From NCBI RefSeq assembly GCF_000234665.1, contig NC_018313.1, positions 274,209 to 338,208 of the forward strand: a DNA stretch of 64,000 nt, read 5' to 3'. Shown in pieces: positions 1-13,700 of this stretch; the first letter of the stretch is position 1, and every line of letters begins with the position of its first letter. The DNA is from Leishmania mexicana MHOM/GT/2001/U1103 (Eukaryota; Euglenozoa; Kinetoplastea; Trypanosomatida; Trypanosomatidae). Below the pieces are notes generated by a model that saw nothing but the letters and a program-made list of their open reading frames with translations, was not told the origin of the DNA and ran no database searches. Made by a program: the position numbers and the translations under genes.

Positions 1-499
1 CAGACGGAGAGTCGAGCGCATCCACCGCGCCAGGGTCGCTGATTGCCCTTGGAGTGTTTGCAATGCAAGTCATCGCGGTGACCGCATGCTCCACGTGGAA
101 CTGCAGGAGTGCCTGCGCGGCTGCCTTGTTGGATGTCATGAGCGCCACGTGCAGCGGGCACCACAGGTCCATGGCACAGTCCATGTCGCGCTGTGTCTCT
201 TGGGGGACTGCCATGGGATCGTCCAGGAGACTCACCTCCACCAGCACGGCGCGGTAGGCGTGCTCGGCGGCGACGTCGACACAGGCCTCCTGGAGATGCT
301 TCTGCATGGCTTGCACACGCGCCATCACGTAGCCAGCCCCGTCCACCGGGTTGATGCCGCTGTCATCGAGTACCCGGAAGGTCACGGGTTCACCCTGATG
401 GACGGCAGTGTACCAGTGCTCGTTGTCCTCGCTGGGCTTGCGCAGGACGGTGAACTCGGACAGCACGGCAGCGCCGTCGGCGGCTCTTCCACGCGTCAT
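1..499 (-). CDS. Ankyrin-like hypothetical protein (5' part only)
   Basis: This is the N-terminal part of a minus-strand gene that runs off the left edge; about 166 residues are visible with no stop. The protein starts MTRGRAADGAAVLSEF at the ATG ending at 499. Around residues 113-135 the stretch CPLHVALMTSNKAAAQALL has the spacing of an ankyrin repeat (x-PLHxAxxxxxxxxxxxLL), so I infer an ankyrin-type fold. No catalytic motif is visible. The coding strand just upstream is very pyrimidine-rich, with candidate AG splice acceptors close to the ATG (for example in CCACAGCTTCATG), which fits this start. The rest of the gene is outside the window, so neither its full domain content nor its function can be given. 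Confidence 0.6.
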   Translation of the reverse strand, partial: MTRGRAADGAAVLSEFTVLRKPSEDNEHWYTAVHQGEPVTFRVLDDSGINPVDGAGYVMARVQAMQKHLQEACVDVAAEHAYRAVLVEVSLLDDPMAVPQETQRDMDCAMDLWCPLHVALMTSNKAAAQALLQFHVEHAVTAMTCIANTPRAISDPGAVDALDSPS

Positions 500-616
500 G
501 AAGCTGTGGGTAGGAACACTTCGGGGGGTGAGGGTGGGAGTGGAAGGGGTGGTGGAGGGGCGGTGATGGTGGAGTGGGAAGAGAGCGACTTGGCAAAGGG
601 GTCAATGGGGCGCGAA

Positions 617-645
617 GGGGGGGTAGGGGGTAGGGGGTAGGGGGG
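617..645 (+). promoter_or_regulatory. Four-run G tract, predicted G-quadruplex / pyrimidine tract
   Basis: The plus strand has runs of 7, 5, 5 and 6 G at 617-623, 626-630, 633-637 and 640-645, each separated by TA. This is a textbook pattern for a very stable G-quadruplex. On the coding (minus) strand it is an almost pure C tract about 120 nt upstream of the ATG at 499. It could therefore also serve as the polypyrimidine signal for trans-splicing. Confidence 0.55.
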
Positions 646-685
646 CAGTGAGAGGGGCCGAGCGCCACGACAGGACGGCCTACGG

Positions 686-703
686 CACACACACACACAC
701 ACA
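686..703. repeat. CA dinucleotide microsatellite
   Basis: About nine CA units in the intergenic region, seen directly. Confidence 0.8.
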
Positions 704-1505
704 TACATGGACACAGCGGAGATGTGGACGCACGCAGACGTGTGTCGCGGACAACCGTGCAAGCGGGGGGAGGGGGGCCGGACGGTGGCGAGGAAGGCAT
801 GGAGGCACTCGATAGACGGGGTATTTCCACAGCGTCGGGTGCGGTAGGGTGTTTCCGGGTGTTGCTGACGTGGACAGAAGAGGAACAGTGCAGCACGCGG
901 GTGACGGGACCGAGCCGACAAGGCGACGTGAAAGGGTGGGGTGGGGTGGGGGGAAGGGGGAGCCGCGAGAGGCGCAGGCTTTCCCCTTGCATTCCCACAT
1001 GTACATCAAAGTGGAAAAGGAAACGGCGACGTCCCCGTCGCTTCGACGGTTTGCTGTCGTGTGCCATGGATTAGGTACGCCCCTGCGTGTACGATGGGGA
1101 GAGGGGTGGACGGGAGGGTGGTGGTGGTGGTGGTACGCGTACGTGTGGGTGTGCGTGCGTGGAAACAACCCCGCACCGCCATCGAGCCATGAACCCAGGG
1201 GCAAGGCAAATGGAGGGCTTCCCAATCTCCCCCACCACCTATGCAAGCCCTCCGCTCCCATCCCATCCCATTACACACGCACGCACGCACGCACAGATGT
1301 GTCTGTCGATGGCAGGATCCAAAGAAGAAAGAAAAGATAACATCAGGGGGAGGCGACGACATTCACGCGTACGTCATAACATCGTCCCCCCACTAGCACG
1401 TGTGGCACCACCCACTTGAAGCTCCACAAGTGCGGCGTGAAGGGGGTGCAAGAGCGCTGGGAGACATGCACACCCACACAGGAATAGACAACGTGTGGCT
1501 GCGTA

Positions 1506-4500
1506 TCACCGTTGCTGCTGCTGCTCCACCACGTAGCGCGAGATGCGCTGCATCCACTCGTGCAAGCCCGGATTGTAGAAGCGAAGGGATGTGGTTCTGC
1601 TGCGACCGCTGCAGCCGTCTTCGCCGTCGGCGTCGTCGCCACCGTCACCGCAAGTGTCGTGATCGACATCTTTCCCATGTACGTTGAGGACTGCGTGGCC
1701 TCCGGTCCACTCTTCGAGAAAGCCAACCACGTCACTGGAGAGAGCACACCGCGGAAGGAGTCGCTGCACATCGGCCTCGATGCGCGCCTCGTCCAGCATG
1801 GCCTCTGCGGAGGTGGGGCACAGCGAGGATGTACACGCGGCGCTCACGATGGTCTCCAGAAACTCCATCAGCAGGGTTGACTTGGCCTCGTCGAGCTCTT
1901 CCTCAAGCTGCTGGAGCCTTCGGCGGCGCTCGGCGACCTGTCGAGCCCGCGCTGCGTCTGCGAGATCATGCGTGACCCGAACCCCAGATTGCAGCCCATC
2001 TGCGCCACCTGCAGTGTGGGCGCCGTTCCCATGCCCAGGGAGGCTACTGGCGCGCGGTGCGTTACGCCCCGGCCCATTCGTCTTGTTTGCGGCCTTTCGC
2101 CCCGCGGAGGTCGAGGGACTCGTCGCGGCCGCCGATCCTGCCGAGGATGACCCTCCAGGGTAACTGCTGTTGATGCTCACCCGCACACCGCCGTCTCCCG
2201 TCGCTCCCTGCGCGGTGGACGGAGGCGCACCGCTGCCACCTGGAGCCATGCCCCCCACGCCGCCGCCGCCACCACTACCGCCTGCCAGTACACGCGACCG
2301 CAGGGCTGACTGGGCTTGTGCGACAGCGGCTGCCAAGGCGCTGCGTGCCCCAGCCGCGTGATCGTTCGGTGCATCGCTGTCTACGCTGCTGCAACCGACG
2401 GCGAGCGAGGCGACGCCCGAGCTGTGATCGTCTCGCCTTTTCGCACCGTGGGCTTCCACGGCAGGTGTTGCCGAAGCGCCAGTCCCAGTAGCGCCGCTCA
2501 CCGCGTCCTCCGTGCCTCTGCTGCTGCCCCAGCCGTTCTTGCGAACAGAAGCATCTTCGCCTGCGCCACTGGCGGTGCCTTCTTCGGCTTCCACCCGCCA
2601 CATGCACGCTCGCACCACGCGAAGGTGTCGACGCAGAGCGCGCATCGTGCTGCCGGAGACCTCAAGAGAGACGCACGTCCATCGTGGCGGCGCCGGCTCA
2701 CAGGGAGGTGCTGCCCCTTCGTTCTTGTGTTGCAGTGCCGCGTTTGGTGCACCACCGCCGCCTCCTGCTGCTGTGGTCAACGCTGCAACGGAGGTGAAGC
2801 TGCTCCTCCGCCCGAGTTTGCGCACGCCACGAGTGGCAGGCGCAGTGGGAGCCGCCAGGGACGGCGAAGGTAGCAGCTTGACACCGCCGTCGGTGTCCTG
2901 CTTGGACGATTTTCGTTGCTGCTGTTGGTGTTGCAGCTGGCATTGCTGGATGGAGTCCAGTAATGCCCAGTTCGTCGACGGCACCAGCAACTCACGCGTC
3001 GAGGTGGCTGCGCTCGCGATGATGGGAGGCCACCAAGCACCGCCTGTGCCACGATCCGCACCACTTGCTATACTACCGCCTGTGCAGCGAGCGTGACTGC
3101 CCGTTACGCCTGCGCTGCCACCGGCGACAGACTGCCGTGATGCGATACGCGCACGAAAGGCGACCGTGCAAGAAGTGCTTGCCGATGTGGTCGTCATCGC
3201 AGCTGCTGCGCCTGCTCCACTGCTTTCGGCGCTCGCAGCCACCGCGTTGAGGATATGGCTTGGTGGCAGCAGGACGCAGTTTTCGAGAGACGCTACCACC
3301 GAGCCGGGCAGCAGAGGTGGCGGTGCAGCGGCCACTTCCGGATCCTGTAGAGGTGACACGGATAGGTACAGCTGCCAGCGCGCCTCATATGCGCCGCCTC
3401 TGGAGGAATTCCGCGCTTGCGAAGCGTTTCCTCGATCACTGGTGTCACGACCGACGATGGGCGCCGCTCCTCCTGCAGTCCCCGCCCCAGCGACGACACA
3501 GACAGCGGCGGCAGCGACGGAGTTGTACAGCGGCGCCCCCAGCGCATCGGCTCCAAGGGCGGAGAAGAGGCTCGTCGGGACTGCAGACAACAACACCGGC
3601 GGTGCCAGCGCCCTCCACACATCCGCTTCTGTGAACCTCACGCCTGGCAGGGAGCCGCCGCCTCCACCCGCCCCAGTCGCCGCGTTGGTGGATGACGACG
3701 ATGCTGCACCTAAGCGACGGGCGTGACCACCACTGCCGCCGCGCCGCGAGGGCTGCTGCTGCTGCTGTTGCTGCTGCTGTCTGAGCACCGCACCGACGCT
3801 CTCCAGCAGCGCCTGACGCTCCTTGTCGCGATAACACAGGTACGTGCAGTTAGCCGGCGTCGTAAGGTGCTGCAGGTGGCGTGTCACCAACTGCTGCGCA
3901 ATGTCGTGCTCGAGAGCGTCGGTCACAGGTGTCAGCGCGCGCACCGCGGCTGCTTCATTGCACAGCATTGCGTACGTCAACGCCATCGTCGGCACACTAA
4001 GCTGCGCTGCCACCGTAGCGGACATAGTTGGCAGCGTACCAGGCGCCGGGATTCCGCTCGGTCGCTTGGTGCCGCCTCTATGCCCACGACCCCCACCGGC
4101 TCCGCGGTCCGACTCGGTGCCGGTACTGCCCGCGGAAGAGGCTGCTCCACTGCTCAGAGGCAGCTGCTTCGGATGGGTGGCGGGGCTGCTGTAGAATGGG
4201 TTCGAGAGAACATCAGCGGGGCTGGCGGCGGCACTGCCGCCGGCGTTGTCGCTGTGTGCGGTGGGCGCCAATCGGCCTACCGTGTCTTGTGTCCGCTGCA
4301 ACGCTGCCCACAGTGACTCTGGCCACGGTGTCTGTCCTTGCTCTTCGGTGTTCGCCTCGCTAATAGCGCTCGCGGCGGCTGTGACGCGCGGGTCTGTGGC
4401 GTAGCCGCGGAGACTGTCCGCCCCGGTGCGCACGCGCCGCTCCATGTCCGAGACCAGCCCCGCCAAGAGTGCACACGCCGCCGCGATGCTTTCCAACTGC

Positions 4501-7500
4501 GACAGAAAGCTGGACTCGGCAGTCGTCGCCGGTGAAAAGGACTGCGTCCCCTGTGGCAACGGCGTGTGATGCTGGCGTGCGCGGAGCAGGCGGACGTAGG
4601 TGGAGACAACCCTTGTCAGGTCCAGCAGAATGGCACGCACATACGCGTGTCGCTGTACCGGCAGCTCGACACAGCAGTGCAGCACGCGAAGAAGCTCATC
4701 ACACACGTTCCGGACAGGGGCCGGAAGGGCGCGTAGCACATCCTCTCTTGAGAACAATAGCGGCGGCGCCCCCGTCTGAGATGCGACACACACCGACTCG
4801 CTCTTGCCCCTCGTCGCTGGGCCGCCGCCGCCGCCTCGAACCACCGCCTCCACCTCGACCTCACGGGCCTCTGCCAGCAGGTGTGCACAAACTTCCTGCA
4901 CCTTCAGCTGCGCTGCCCACAGCTGCGACTCGAACCAGAAGCTGGCGTGCGCCGACGTGATGTACTGAGGGCTGACGACTGCTAGCGCTTGCACCAGCGA
5001 GGCGGCCGCGCCGCTGGGGGCTGTCGCAGGGACGCCGGAGGTAAGCAAAGTGGGTGCCGTGTCAGAGCCGGTGCTGATGCTCATCCCTCCACGGTTTGGC
5101 GTCGTGAGGCGTTGCTGTGAAGCGCGACCACTGGCTTGTGCTTCATCGCCGCTCGCTTCCCCTCCGCCAAGAGCGGCAGGCGTGGGCACTCCCGCAATCG
5201 AGGGGTGCTGCTGCTCCAGGGCGTGGTGATTCATTGTGTCATGCAGTCTCCACAGCGTCGCCGTCGTTGCACACCGCGACAGCGAGAGCGAAGGGAGGAT
5301 CGTGCGGGCGGATGGCGATACAAGCACGTAGTGCTGCTGTTGGTGCGGCGGGGATGCAACGGCGCTGGACGATGACGAGGATGAGCACGTCGATGACTGC
5401 CAGGGGAGTACACCGCGCTCCGTAATCGCCAATCGGACCAGCTGCTCCAGGGCACCACGCGACGCAGCCAACTCGATTTTCTCGCCTCGATGCGTGCGCC
5501 ACCACCGAAGGGCCGCCGCCGCTACCCATCTGTCCTCGGCGATGCCCATCGCTGGCGAATCAGCCGTGACCGCAGCTGCTGCAGAATGACCGAGTTCCAG
5601 CGCTTCGACGACGTTGTCAGCCTCGCGCAGGCGACCCATCTGCATGAATGCGTAGAGCCGATACAGCTGAAAGACTGTCCAGCAGCTGGCATCCCTGTAG
5701 ACGCTGCCGTTGTCGGACTTGTGCGCCCCCGCAGCCCCGAAGGCGGTGCACAGGGGCAGCCCCTGCCTCCCCGCTGCCTCTTCCAGCTGCGGGTACTGGC
5801 GGAGATGACCGTAGCAGCGGCACATGAGGAGCCAGACACGCACCCAGTGATCGTAGGGGACCAAAAGAGGTGCCAGGGCCTGGTCGCCGCCTTGAACGCC
5901 AAGGCCCTTCAACATGGCATGCGGTGCCGGCGCCGTAGGGGACGGCGTGGCGACAAAGGCTCCTGACGGGCGCGGGGCCTGCAAGCGCGACGGCGGGTGG
6001 GTGGTGGTGGTGGAGGCCGCATACGACGGAAAGGGGTCCGATGACGACGACTCCCGCGGTTGATGACACATCTTGTACTGCTGCGCTTCATTGTGCTCCG
6101 CGATACACGCGGTGAGCCACCGCAAACACGCACCGTAGTGCCCCTGCGCCGCGAGGAGCTCTGCCGTGAGGAGGAGGGCGTGGTGTCGGATGGCCCCAAG
6201 AGTCCCGAGCCACGCCGCGCAGGGAGAACCGGGTGCAACGCTCCCGCCGCCGCCACCGTCGGTGCTGTCCACTGGCTTCGAGACATCGACGAGAGGCTCT
6301 GCGGCGACTGCTTCAGACGCGCCTGCTGCGGCTCCGTGGGACGAGGTGCCGGGACGTGCCCTTGACGCCTGCGAGGACGAGGTGGCCGCCGCTGCGGAGT
6401 TACCGGAGGGGCGAGTCGCGCCGACCCCGGCGGCCCCGCCGCCCTCCATCACGCCAGAAGGAGAAGGTTGCCCAGTGAGGATGAAGCACAAATCTGGACT
6501 GGCCAGAGACTGGAGGAGCGCGCTGGCGTAGCGGCAGGCTTCGGTGCAGGCGTTGACAGGCCGATCACCGCGGCCAGTGGCTGCTGGTGGTGGCGGTGGC
6601 GGTGGCGAGGCCCGACTGCCGCCGCTTCCCACACGTGGCGCTGCCATGGCCTCACCGAGCGAGGTTCGATTTGGACCACCGCCACCGCCTGTTGAGTTGC
6701 TCGGCGCTGAAGAGGTGAATGTAGCCAGTGATGAGCTTGCCGCCGCCGCGGTTGGTGGTGCCGTGAGCAGGAAAGCCGAGTCGCACGTGCCGAGACGCAC
6801 AAACAGTTCTGAGATAGCCAACTGCACACGCCGCGTAAGACACGCCCCGTAGCGCTCCTCCAGTGCTGCCGACGCCAGCACGCCTACGGTCAAGGGTAGA
6901 AGGGCTGAGACAGCTGCCTCGCTGTTGCCGACGGTGGGGTTGTGCTTGGCGACAACGTCCAAGGGAAGCCCCGGCAGACAAGCCGCCAAGAACGCCCGCA
7001 CCGCTGCCGTGTTGTGCGGGGAGGACGGGGTTTCCTCATCCTTGTAGAAGGACGACGGCGCCGTGGCGCTGCTGCTCGGCGGCGGCGATGACAGCGAGGT
7101 GCCCACCGCAGCAGCCGTAGCTCCAACTGACGATGCGGCAGCGCACCCAAGCGAGTAGAAGCCCGGTAAGGTCTTTTCCGCGCCGAGGGAGGCGAGTGCC
7201 GGCTGCGGCAGCCCGGTGCCGATGCACACGCCGTAGATGTGGCGCATGGCCACCGAGAAGCTGCCGAGCTGTGCCGCTGCTGCCGCGCGTACCAGCCGCG
7301 CCTCCACCGTCAACTCGACGTCTTGAAGGACGGTCGTGGCGACGAAGTCGCTGAAAGCTGCCAGGACGGAGGACTCGCTGCTGTAGCATGCGGAGGAGGG
7401 CTTGGCTAGAAGGTTCTGGGCGGCCGAGATCAACCCACGCGTCACGTCAGCCAAGGCGCCTGGCATCCCCGTCGGCGAGTGCTGCTGGCTCACGCCGAGG

Positions 7501-10500
7501 ACCGTCGGCCGGAGTGCGTCGCTGAACGAGGCGTTGACGTGGTGGACGTCGAGGAGGCAGTACTGCGCGGGGGGAAGGTGGGGCTGCTGTGTACGTGTGA
7601 CGGCGGTGCGGCCCTCGCCATCGCTAGAGGCGGCGGCTGAGACCACGCCTGGCAACCGCCAGTACTGGTGGACGAGGAGAGCGCAGAGAAGTTTTGCGTC
7701 TGTGGCGCGTGGGCTGTCGGTCGGGAACGCGTGATTCGCCAAAGCGCTGAGCGCAGCAGTAATCCACAGCAGCTCCTTGAGACTTCGACGGCCACTGGGT
7801 GGTGCGGGGGGGACGGTGCGGTGCCGATGCCAGTCCTCCAGCGCGTGCGGAGTAGATAGGAAACAGTCGACTGCATCGGACCAGCGCTTCGCAGCCTCGC
7901 TGACGTGGGAGGCGGCGTAGTAGAGGCCACCTTCTTCGTAGAGGCACTCGCCGAGAGCTTGGATGAGTCCCGCTGCGCGCAGGCCCTGGGCGGCACGCTG
8001 ATACTGCTTCATCGCGGCCTTCCAAGAAGAGCTGGTGCCGCTTGCGCTGGGGTCTTGTGTAGGCAGCGCCTCCGCAGATAGGCTCTCGGCCGGCGCAGGG
8101 TTGTGTTGGAGTAGCAGCGGCTTCTGATGAGTATTGGTTGCCTGCACCTCGCTGGTCGACAGCTGCGCTCGAGCCGCTCGCGCAGCTCGGAGCAACAGGA
8201 ACACTTCCGGCACGTTGCGTATCGCCTGATCGTACGCTGCCCGCGTCTCTGGCCGCGATTGACCACGTGACTCACTTTCTATCTGGAGAATTAGCGGCAG
8301 CACCTCATCAGCGTACCGGCCGCCGGTGAGACGCTGCACCACGTGGTACGCAGCTTCGCAGCGTGTCGGCTGGACGGAAACAACTACACGCGCAAGGCAT
8401 GTCAGCTGCTCGACAAGGACGGCTTCACACATGTCTCGACCGTAGTGAGGCGCGCCGACGGAGTCGAGTCCTGCGGTGTCACCACCGCTGCTGCCGCTAC
8501 AGGTGTTGAGCTGCCCAGCAGTGCCACGGCTTGCTTCCTTGTGGGACCCGGTCATGGTCATTGTTCCTCGAGCACCGCTCGTCGCAGCGGCGCAGCCGCC
8601 GCGTGGTACGCTCTCAAAGGTGAAGTACTGGATCGTGGAAGCTGCTTCCGCTGCGGCAGCGTGAACCGACTCTCGACTTCGCACGGAGACGGTCTGCTGT
8701 GCATCCGGGAGTCCCTGAGGGCTTCTGTGGCGCGACCGGAGGTGATCGAAGCCCGTTTCGAACGACGTCAACAACTCCGCTGCGACTAAAAACGTCGCCT
8801 TTACTGCAGCGCTCTGCCTGAGATGCGGCAGCAGCTCCTGCACCTGCTGCAGGATATTCACCTTGGCCTGCAGCTCATCCCGCTCAGCTTCCGATCGAGT
8901 CGTCGCCTCTGACTCCACGCATAGGCGCAGCTGCAGCTCTTCGTGCTGGCGTTGCCGCCGCGCGTGCAGGCGAGCTTCCTGAACGGACTGCATCTCTTCG
9001 TATTGTCCAAGCAGCGACATCAGGGACAGCAACGACGGAACACTGCGGTGAAAGCGGAAACGATGGCGCCAGCTGACGTCCGCGCCGACCTTCACTACGG
9101 TCGGCTGGAGCACCCCTGCGTGCACATCGCGGCGTGCGTCCCAGTACCCGTGCTGCACGGCGGCGATGCAGAAGAGGGGGGCTTCCAGCAGCTGATTCAC
9201 CCGTGCCGTTATCGCCGCCGCCGAAGAGACGGACAAACCCTTCTGTGGCAGAGTCACACGGAACTGCTGCAGGTGGCGCACCGCAAGTTGCACCGCGCTG
9301 CTGGCACGTGTGGGCAGCCAAAGATATTGGAAGAGAAGGGCTGCGCGGGTGCAGTGCTGGAGGAGCTCCATGGTGGTCTGCGCCAGGTCCTCCGGCATCT
9401 CAGCCAGAGTGCCACTGATGCTGTTTGAGTGCTTGCTGGGACGCCCGCTACCTGCGCCCCCGCCTTGAGTAGCGGCAGGGGCAGCTGCACTGGGAGTGGG
9501 GTTGACGGCTAGCTTTCTGTCGACAGCCGCGCCCGTCAGTGGATCCCCATCACCGCTACCGTCACCGCTGACGAGGCGCAGCAGCTCTTGCACACGACGC
9601 GCGTGCGTCACTGCCGCGTACTGTGCTGTCACTCCCATGTGAAGGAGTGTTGCCTCGTACAGGTGCATCTGGGCCATGAAGGGCATGTTGTACTGAGTGT
9701 AGCGGTGCCGCAGCGTCCGTGCCGCTCGTCGTCGTCGCCACCACGCAATGGCGCGGGTAAGCTGCTTCAGATTATGCTGCTCGGCAACGTTCCACACACG
9801 CGTGACGGTGGTGTAGGACGGCTCGTCGTCTGCTGGATGGCTCGACTTCTCTTCATCCTCGTGGCCGCCCCCATTGCCGTCCGGCGCACTCGACTTGCCC
9901 GCACCCTTCTTGGCAGCGGCGCCGCGGTTCGCAAGCCTCCTCTTGCTTGCCGCCGCGCCCCCCGCCGCCTTCTTCCTCGGGGACTCGGCGACTGGCAATG
10001 ACTCTCTGGCGCCGGCGTTCGCGGCGACTTGGTGCTGAGGGGAACTACACAGGCCGTACCCATCGCGCGCCAGCCACGCCCGCGTCTCTGAGTCCACAGT
10101 GTCGAGGTAGGCCTCCATAGAGCGCCGGTTCTGCTCCACTTGCTCTCGCACCGTGTGCATGACGAGGCGCACATCCGAAATAATGACGGCCGCGGCTGCG
10201 ACGGATGTGCTGCGCGCCGCGATGGAGGTGATGCCGACCTCTGCACCGGGGGCGTTGGTGCCCGTGTTGCGCTTTCGAGCAGCCGTGCTGGTGCCGGGGC
10301 TTGAGCTCATCGCGCCGCCACCACCGCCGCTGCCGTTGTCAAGGTTGTCGTGCGCGTCGCTGCACATGGTCAGCATCTCCCGTACCATGTGGACGGCCAT
10401 CTTGGCATAGGCGGCGTCATCTCTGTACTTGCTGAGGACGTCTAGGAGAACCGCAGAAGCCGTGCCTCCGCCGCCCCCCGTGTGCGCACGGCCGCTACGG

Positions 10501-10746
10501 GCGGTAGCCGTGCCGGTAAGCGCCGTTGCCGCGCCATGCGTAATCATCGCGCTGTACTGCCGAAGCGCCACCACGACATCTGCGTAGATGGCAGGTACCC
10601 CCTGCAACCGCAGCAGCGAAGACTGTACGCCGGAGGCAGAGGACGACGACGCCACGTCCACGATCGGCGCTGCCGGCTGCGAGCGCAACACACGCGTAGC
10701 GTTCTGACCTGCAGAACACACAAAGTCCGCGAGCGAGTCCATCAAC

Positions 10747-10779
<33 letters not shown>

Positions 10780-13700
10780 GCCTCCTCTGCACTGTCCTTG
10801 CCTCGTCGCTGCGGCTTGAGTGACGCCATGGCGCTAACAGCCTCGTGTGCGCTGCCTTCCGCGCCGGCATCCGGGTCAGTCACTGCACCGCCATCCACAG
10901 CGGCAGATAAGATCAATGGCCAAAGCGTCGGGGTATGAAGTAAGACTTCCTCCAGGAGCTCAACCAAATCAGCAGGGGCGCTGGCGTGCATAGGTACCGT
11001 GCTGGGCACACAGGCGGAGCTCCGCTTCGACGAGTCGGCGGTGCTGGCGGTACGGATGACGCCGTCTCCCTTCTCTGTCTTCGCTTCAAGGACCTCCTGC
11101 GCCCTCGACCCACCATCGAGCGCGCCTTCGAACGGGAGGTACACCGCGCCCGGAAAGCCGAGCTGGGACGCGGGGTCCGTGGTAGCGCTACTGTCGCTGT
11201 GAGCCCCGGCTGCAGCCTCGGAGCTGCTACTGTTGGTGTTGCGCGCGTGGCGCCCGCTCTTGCCACCACCGCCTGCGCCCTTCTCGTCGGATTCGGGATC
11301 CAGAGTACCTTCCGCCGCCTGCTGCTGCTCCTGATGCATCAGGCGCTGGTGCCCGTCAAACACGCGCCGCGCCCACCGAGTTTCTCGCGCCACGGCGAGC
11401 AGCAAGCGGCGCTGCCGTGCGTTGGGGTTGCGCAAGACATTGTTCCACACATGCACTAACGTTGCCCAAAGAAGCCGCAGCAACGCATCCGCGACAGCAG
11501 GGGGGCACGCCACCGCGCCCGCCGCAGTCATCGTCGACGACATGACGTATGTCAGCTGCTCCTTGAAGAGCGTCAGTACGCGCACAGCGAGAAGCTGCAC
11601 CGCCGCATCGGCCCATTCTGGGGAGGAGGGGGGGAGCCCTAGCACAACTTCGCACAGCGCCACGAGCGGGGGCAGGAGAAGTGGCGCCGCAGCCGTCTTC
11701 AGCGTTGGCCTACTTTCGGTGTTGCCGCTGCTACGTGTGAGATAGTCCAGGATTGCAGCCACCAGCTGCTGGGCCGTATCGACCGCCAGCGGGGAGGACG
11801 CGAAGGCGAGGGGAGCGGACGAGGACAACAAGCTATCTCGCCCCCTCGTCGGAGAACCAACGGCGCCTCTTCCGGTGCCCTCTGACCCACCACCGTGCGC
11901 CTCCAACGGGCCCAGCATCTGTTGAATCTGCAACGCCAGCACCAGCCGGTACACAATCTGCAAACTGCCCAGCGCGTCGCTGCCTGATGCGGTCTTGCTT
12001 GTGTCGACCGCAGCCGTGGAGCTCAGTGTGCGACAGTAGGCGAGCTGCGTTGTTGTGCTGCTCGCCTGCAGCGTAGACCACTTCGGCTGAAGCATGAGGC
12101 GTTGAATGAAGGACGTGGTGACGGCCGTCACGGCGCCGCCGTCGTTGGTGTAGTTGGTGGTGACCGGCATCTCCTTTAACATCTGCGCATCCAACACCGC
12201 GCCGACACGTTCAGCCTGCTCGCGCGTGCCGTAGAGGTAGCACGCCTCCGCGAGGTAGCACCACAGCAGCACGGGTGTGTAGAGTACGAGCGCCTCGGCC
12301 GCTACCGCCGTTGCCGCGCGTGTTGACGAGAACGTACCGCGCAAATTCGCGCTGCGCTTCAGCGGCTTCTTGGCGGCGCACTCTTCTTCAGCTTGAAGCA
12401 TGGCACGTATGGCCTCATCCAGCAGACGCTGCTGTGCGCTCGGGTCGGCTGTGTTCAGTGGCACTAGCGCCGTACACACAAGCGCGTCGAGGAGCAGGAA
12501 AGACGCGCTCATTGGCACTGCCATCCGCGACTGTGACTGCTGCTGGCGTTGCTCCGCCACCCAGCGGCGGAGGCGCACCTCCTCGTCCCTGGCAGTGACA
12601 GGGAGCACGGGAGTGACCTGCTCCAGAGTGCGCAAGATGCGGAGCTCCTTGGCGGTGGTGCGGCCGTACACCTGCTGCTGCTCCTGCCGCACCGTCAGCG
12701 TCTCTAGGTCCATGTGCTGAGCGGCGTAGCCGCTCTTGTGTACCTGAAGACGTGCGAGCTGCCACCGCACGGCCACCCAGAGAGAGGTGAGCTCCGTCAA
12801 GGCATCTCGTGCCGTGCTCAGGTGACTAACGTTCGAGGACTTCTCGCATGTCGCAGCGGTCGCCGCAGCCGGCGCGCCAGGATCGTTGATGTCGTTCTGA
12901 GGAGCTGCGTGCGCTAGCAGAGACTCTACGCGGCGTTGGAGCTGCCCCCGTGCGCGATCTACGAGTCGACGCGCCGTCACACCGTGGGCGATGAGTCGCG
13001 CGAGCTGCGCAGGCGGGACGCGCGTTTGTGCCGCTGCCGCCGCTGCTTTCGCCGAAGATGAGGGCAGCGGTGGTACGAGCTGCAGGAACCCAGACTCGAC
13101 GCTGCGCACCAGGCTGGCCACGCCGCGGTCGTCCGGAGGCTGCATACCGCCGCTGGTGCCGCTGCGCCACATCGACGTCAACACAGACAGCACCAACGTC
13201 GCGTAGGTGGCCTCCGCGTTGAGCTCCTGCTCATCAGCGGACAGCGGCGCATCCGCGGTGACGGCGCAAGCATCCGTCTTGACTGCCTCGCCGTGGACGG
13301 TGGTTGGTTGGCGCAGTTGCCGGAGTGCGCGATGCCGCTGCCACTGACTGCGTAGCTCACCGCCGCAACGGAGAAGAAACGACGCGACCTCCGCCACAAC
13401 AGGCTTCAGTACCGACAGGGCGGCCATCATCGGCGTATGCAGCCCACCAGCCGCCATGGCCGTGACACCGCTGCTCTCAAGGCTTTCGCTTGCGCCGTCC
13501 CCAGAGGAAGAGGTCGGCGGCGGCGGCAGTGCACAGAGTGCAGCGGTGACCTTGTCAAGGAGCGCCGCAGATGCTCGGTACAGCTGCAGTGACTGGGGCG
13601 GTGCAGAGGTGCACGGCAGCGAGTCGCCAGCGGCTACACCACTGCTGTTGCTGCAGCTGTCGGCTGCGGTATCGACGCTGGAGAGACCCACGTTCTCTGT

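Larger units (their letters stand above)
500..1505. other. Intergenic region, ankyrin-like gene / CFAP54
   Basis: About 1 kb with no supported gene. It should hold the 3' UTR of the CFAP54-like gene and the splice-acceptor region of the ankyrin-like gene. Visible are a four-run G tract (617-645), a CA repeat (686-703) and an ACGC-type repeat near 1273-1294. Open frames here are low-complexity (His/Thr, Pro, Arg) and look spurious. Confidence 0.7.
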
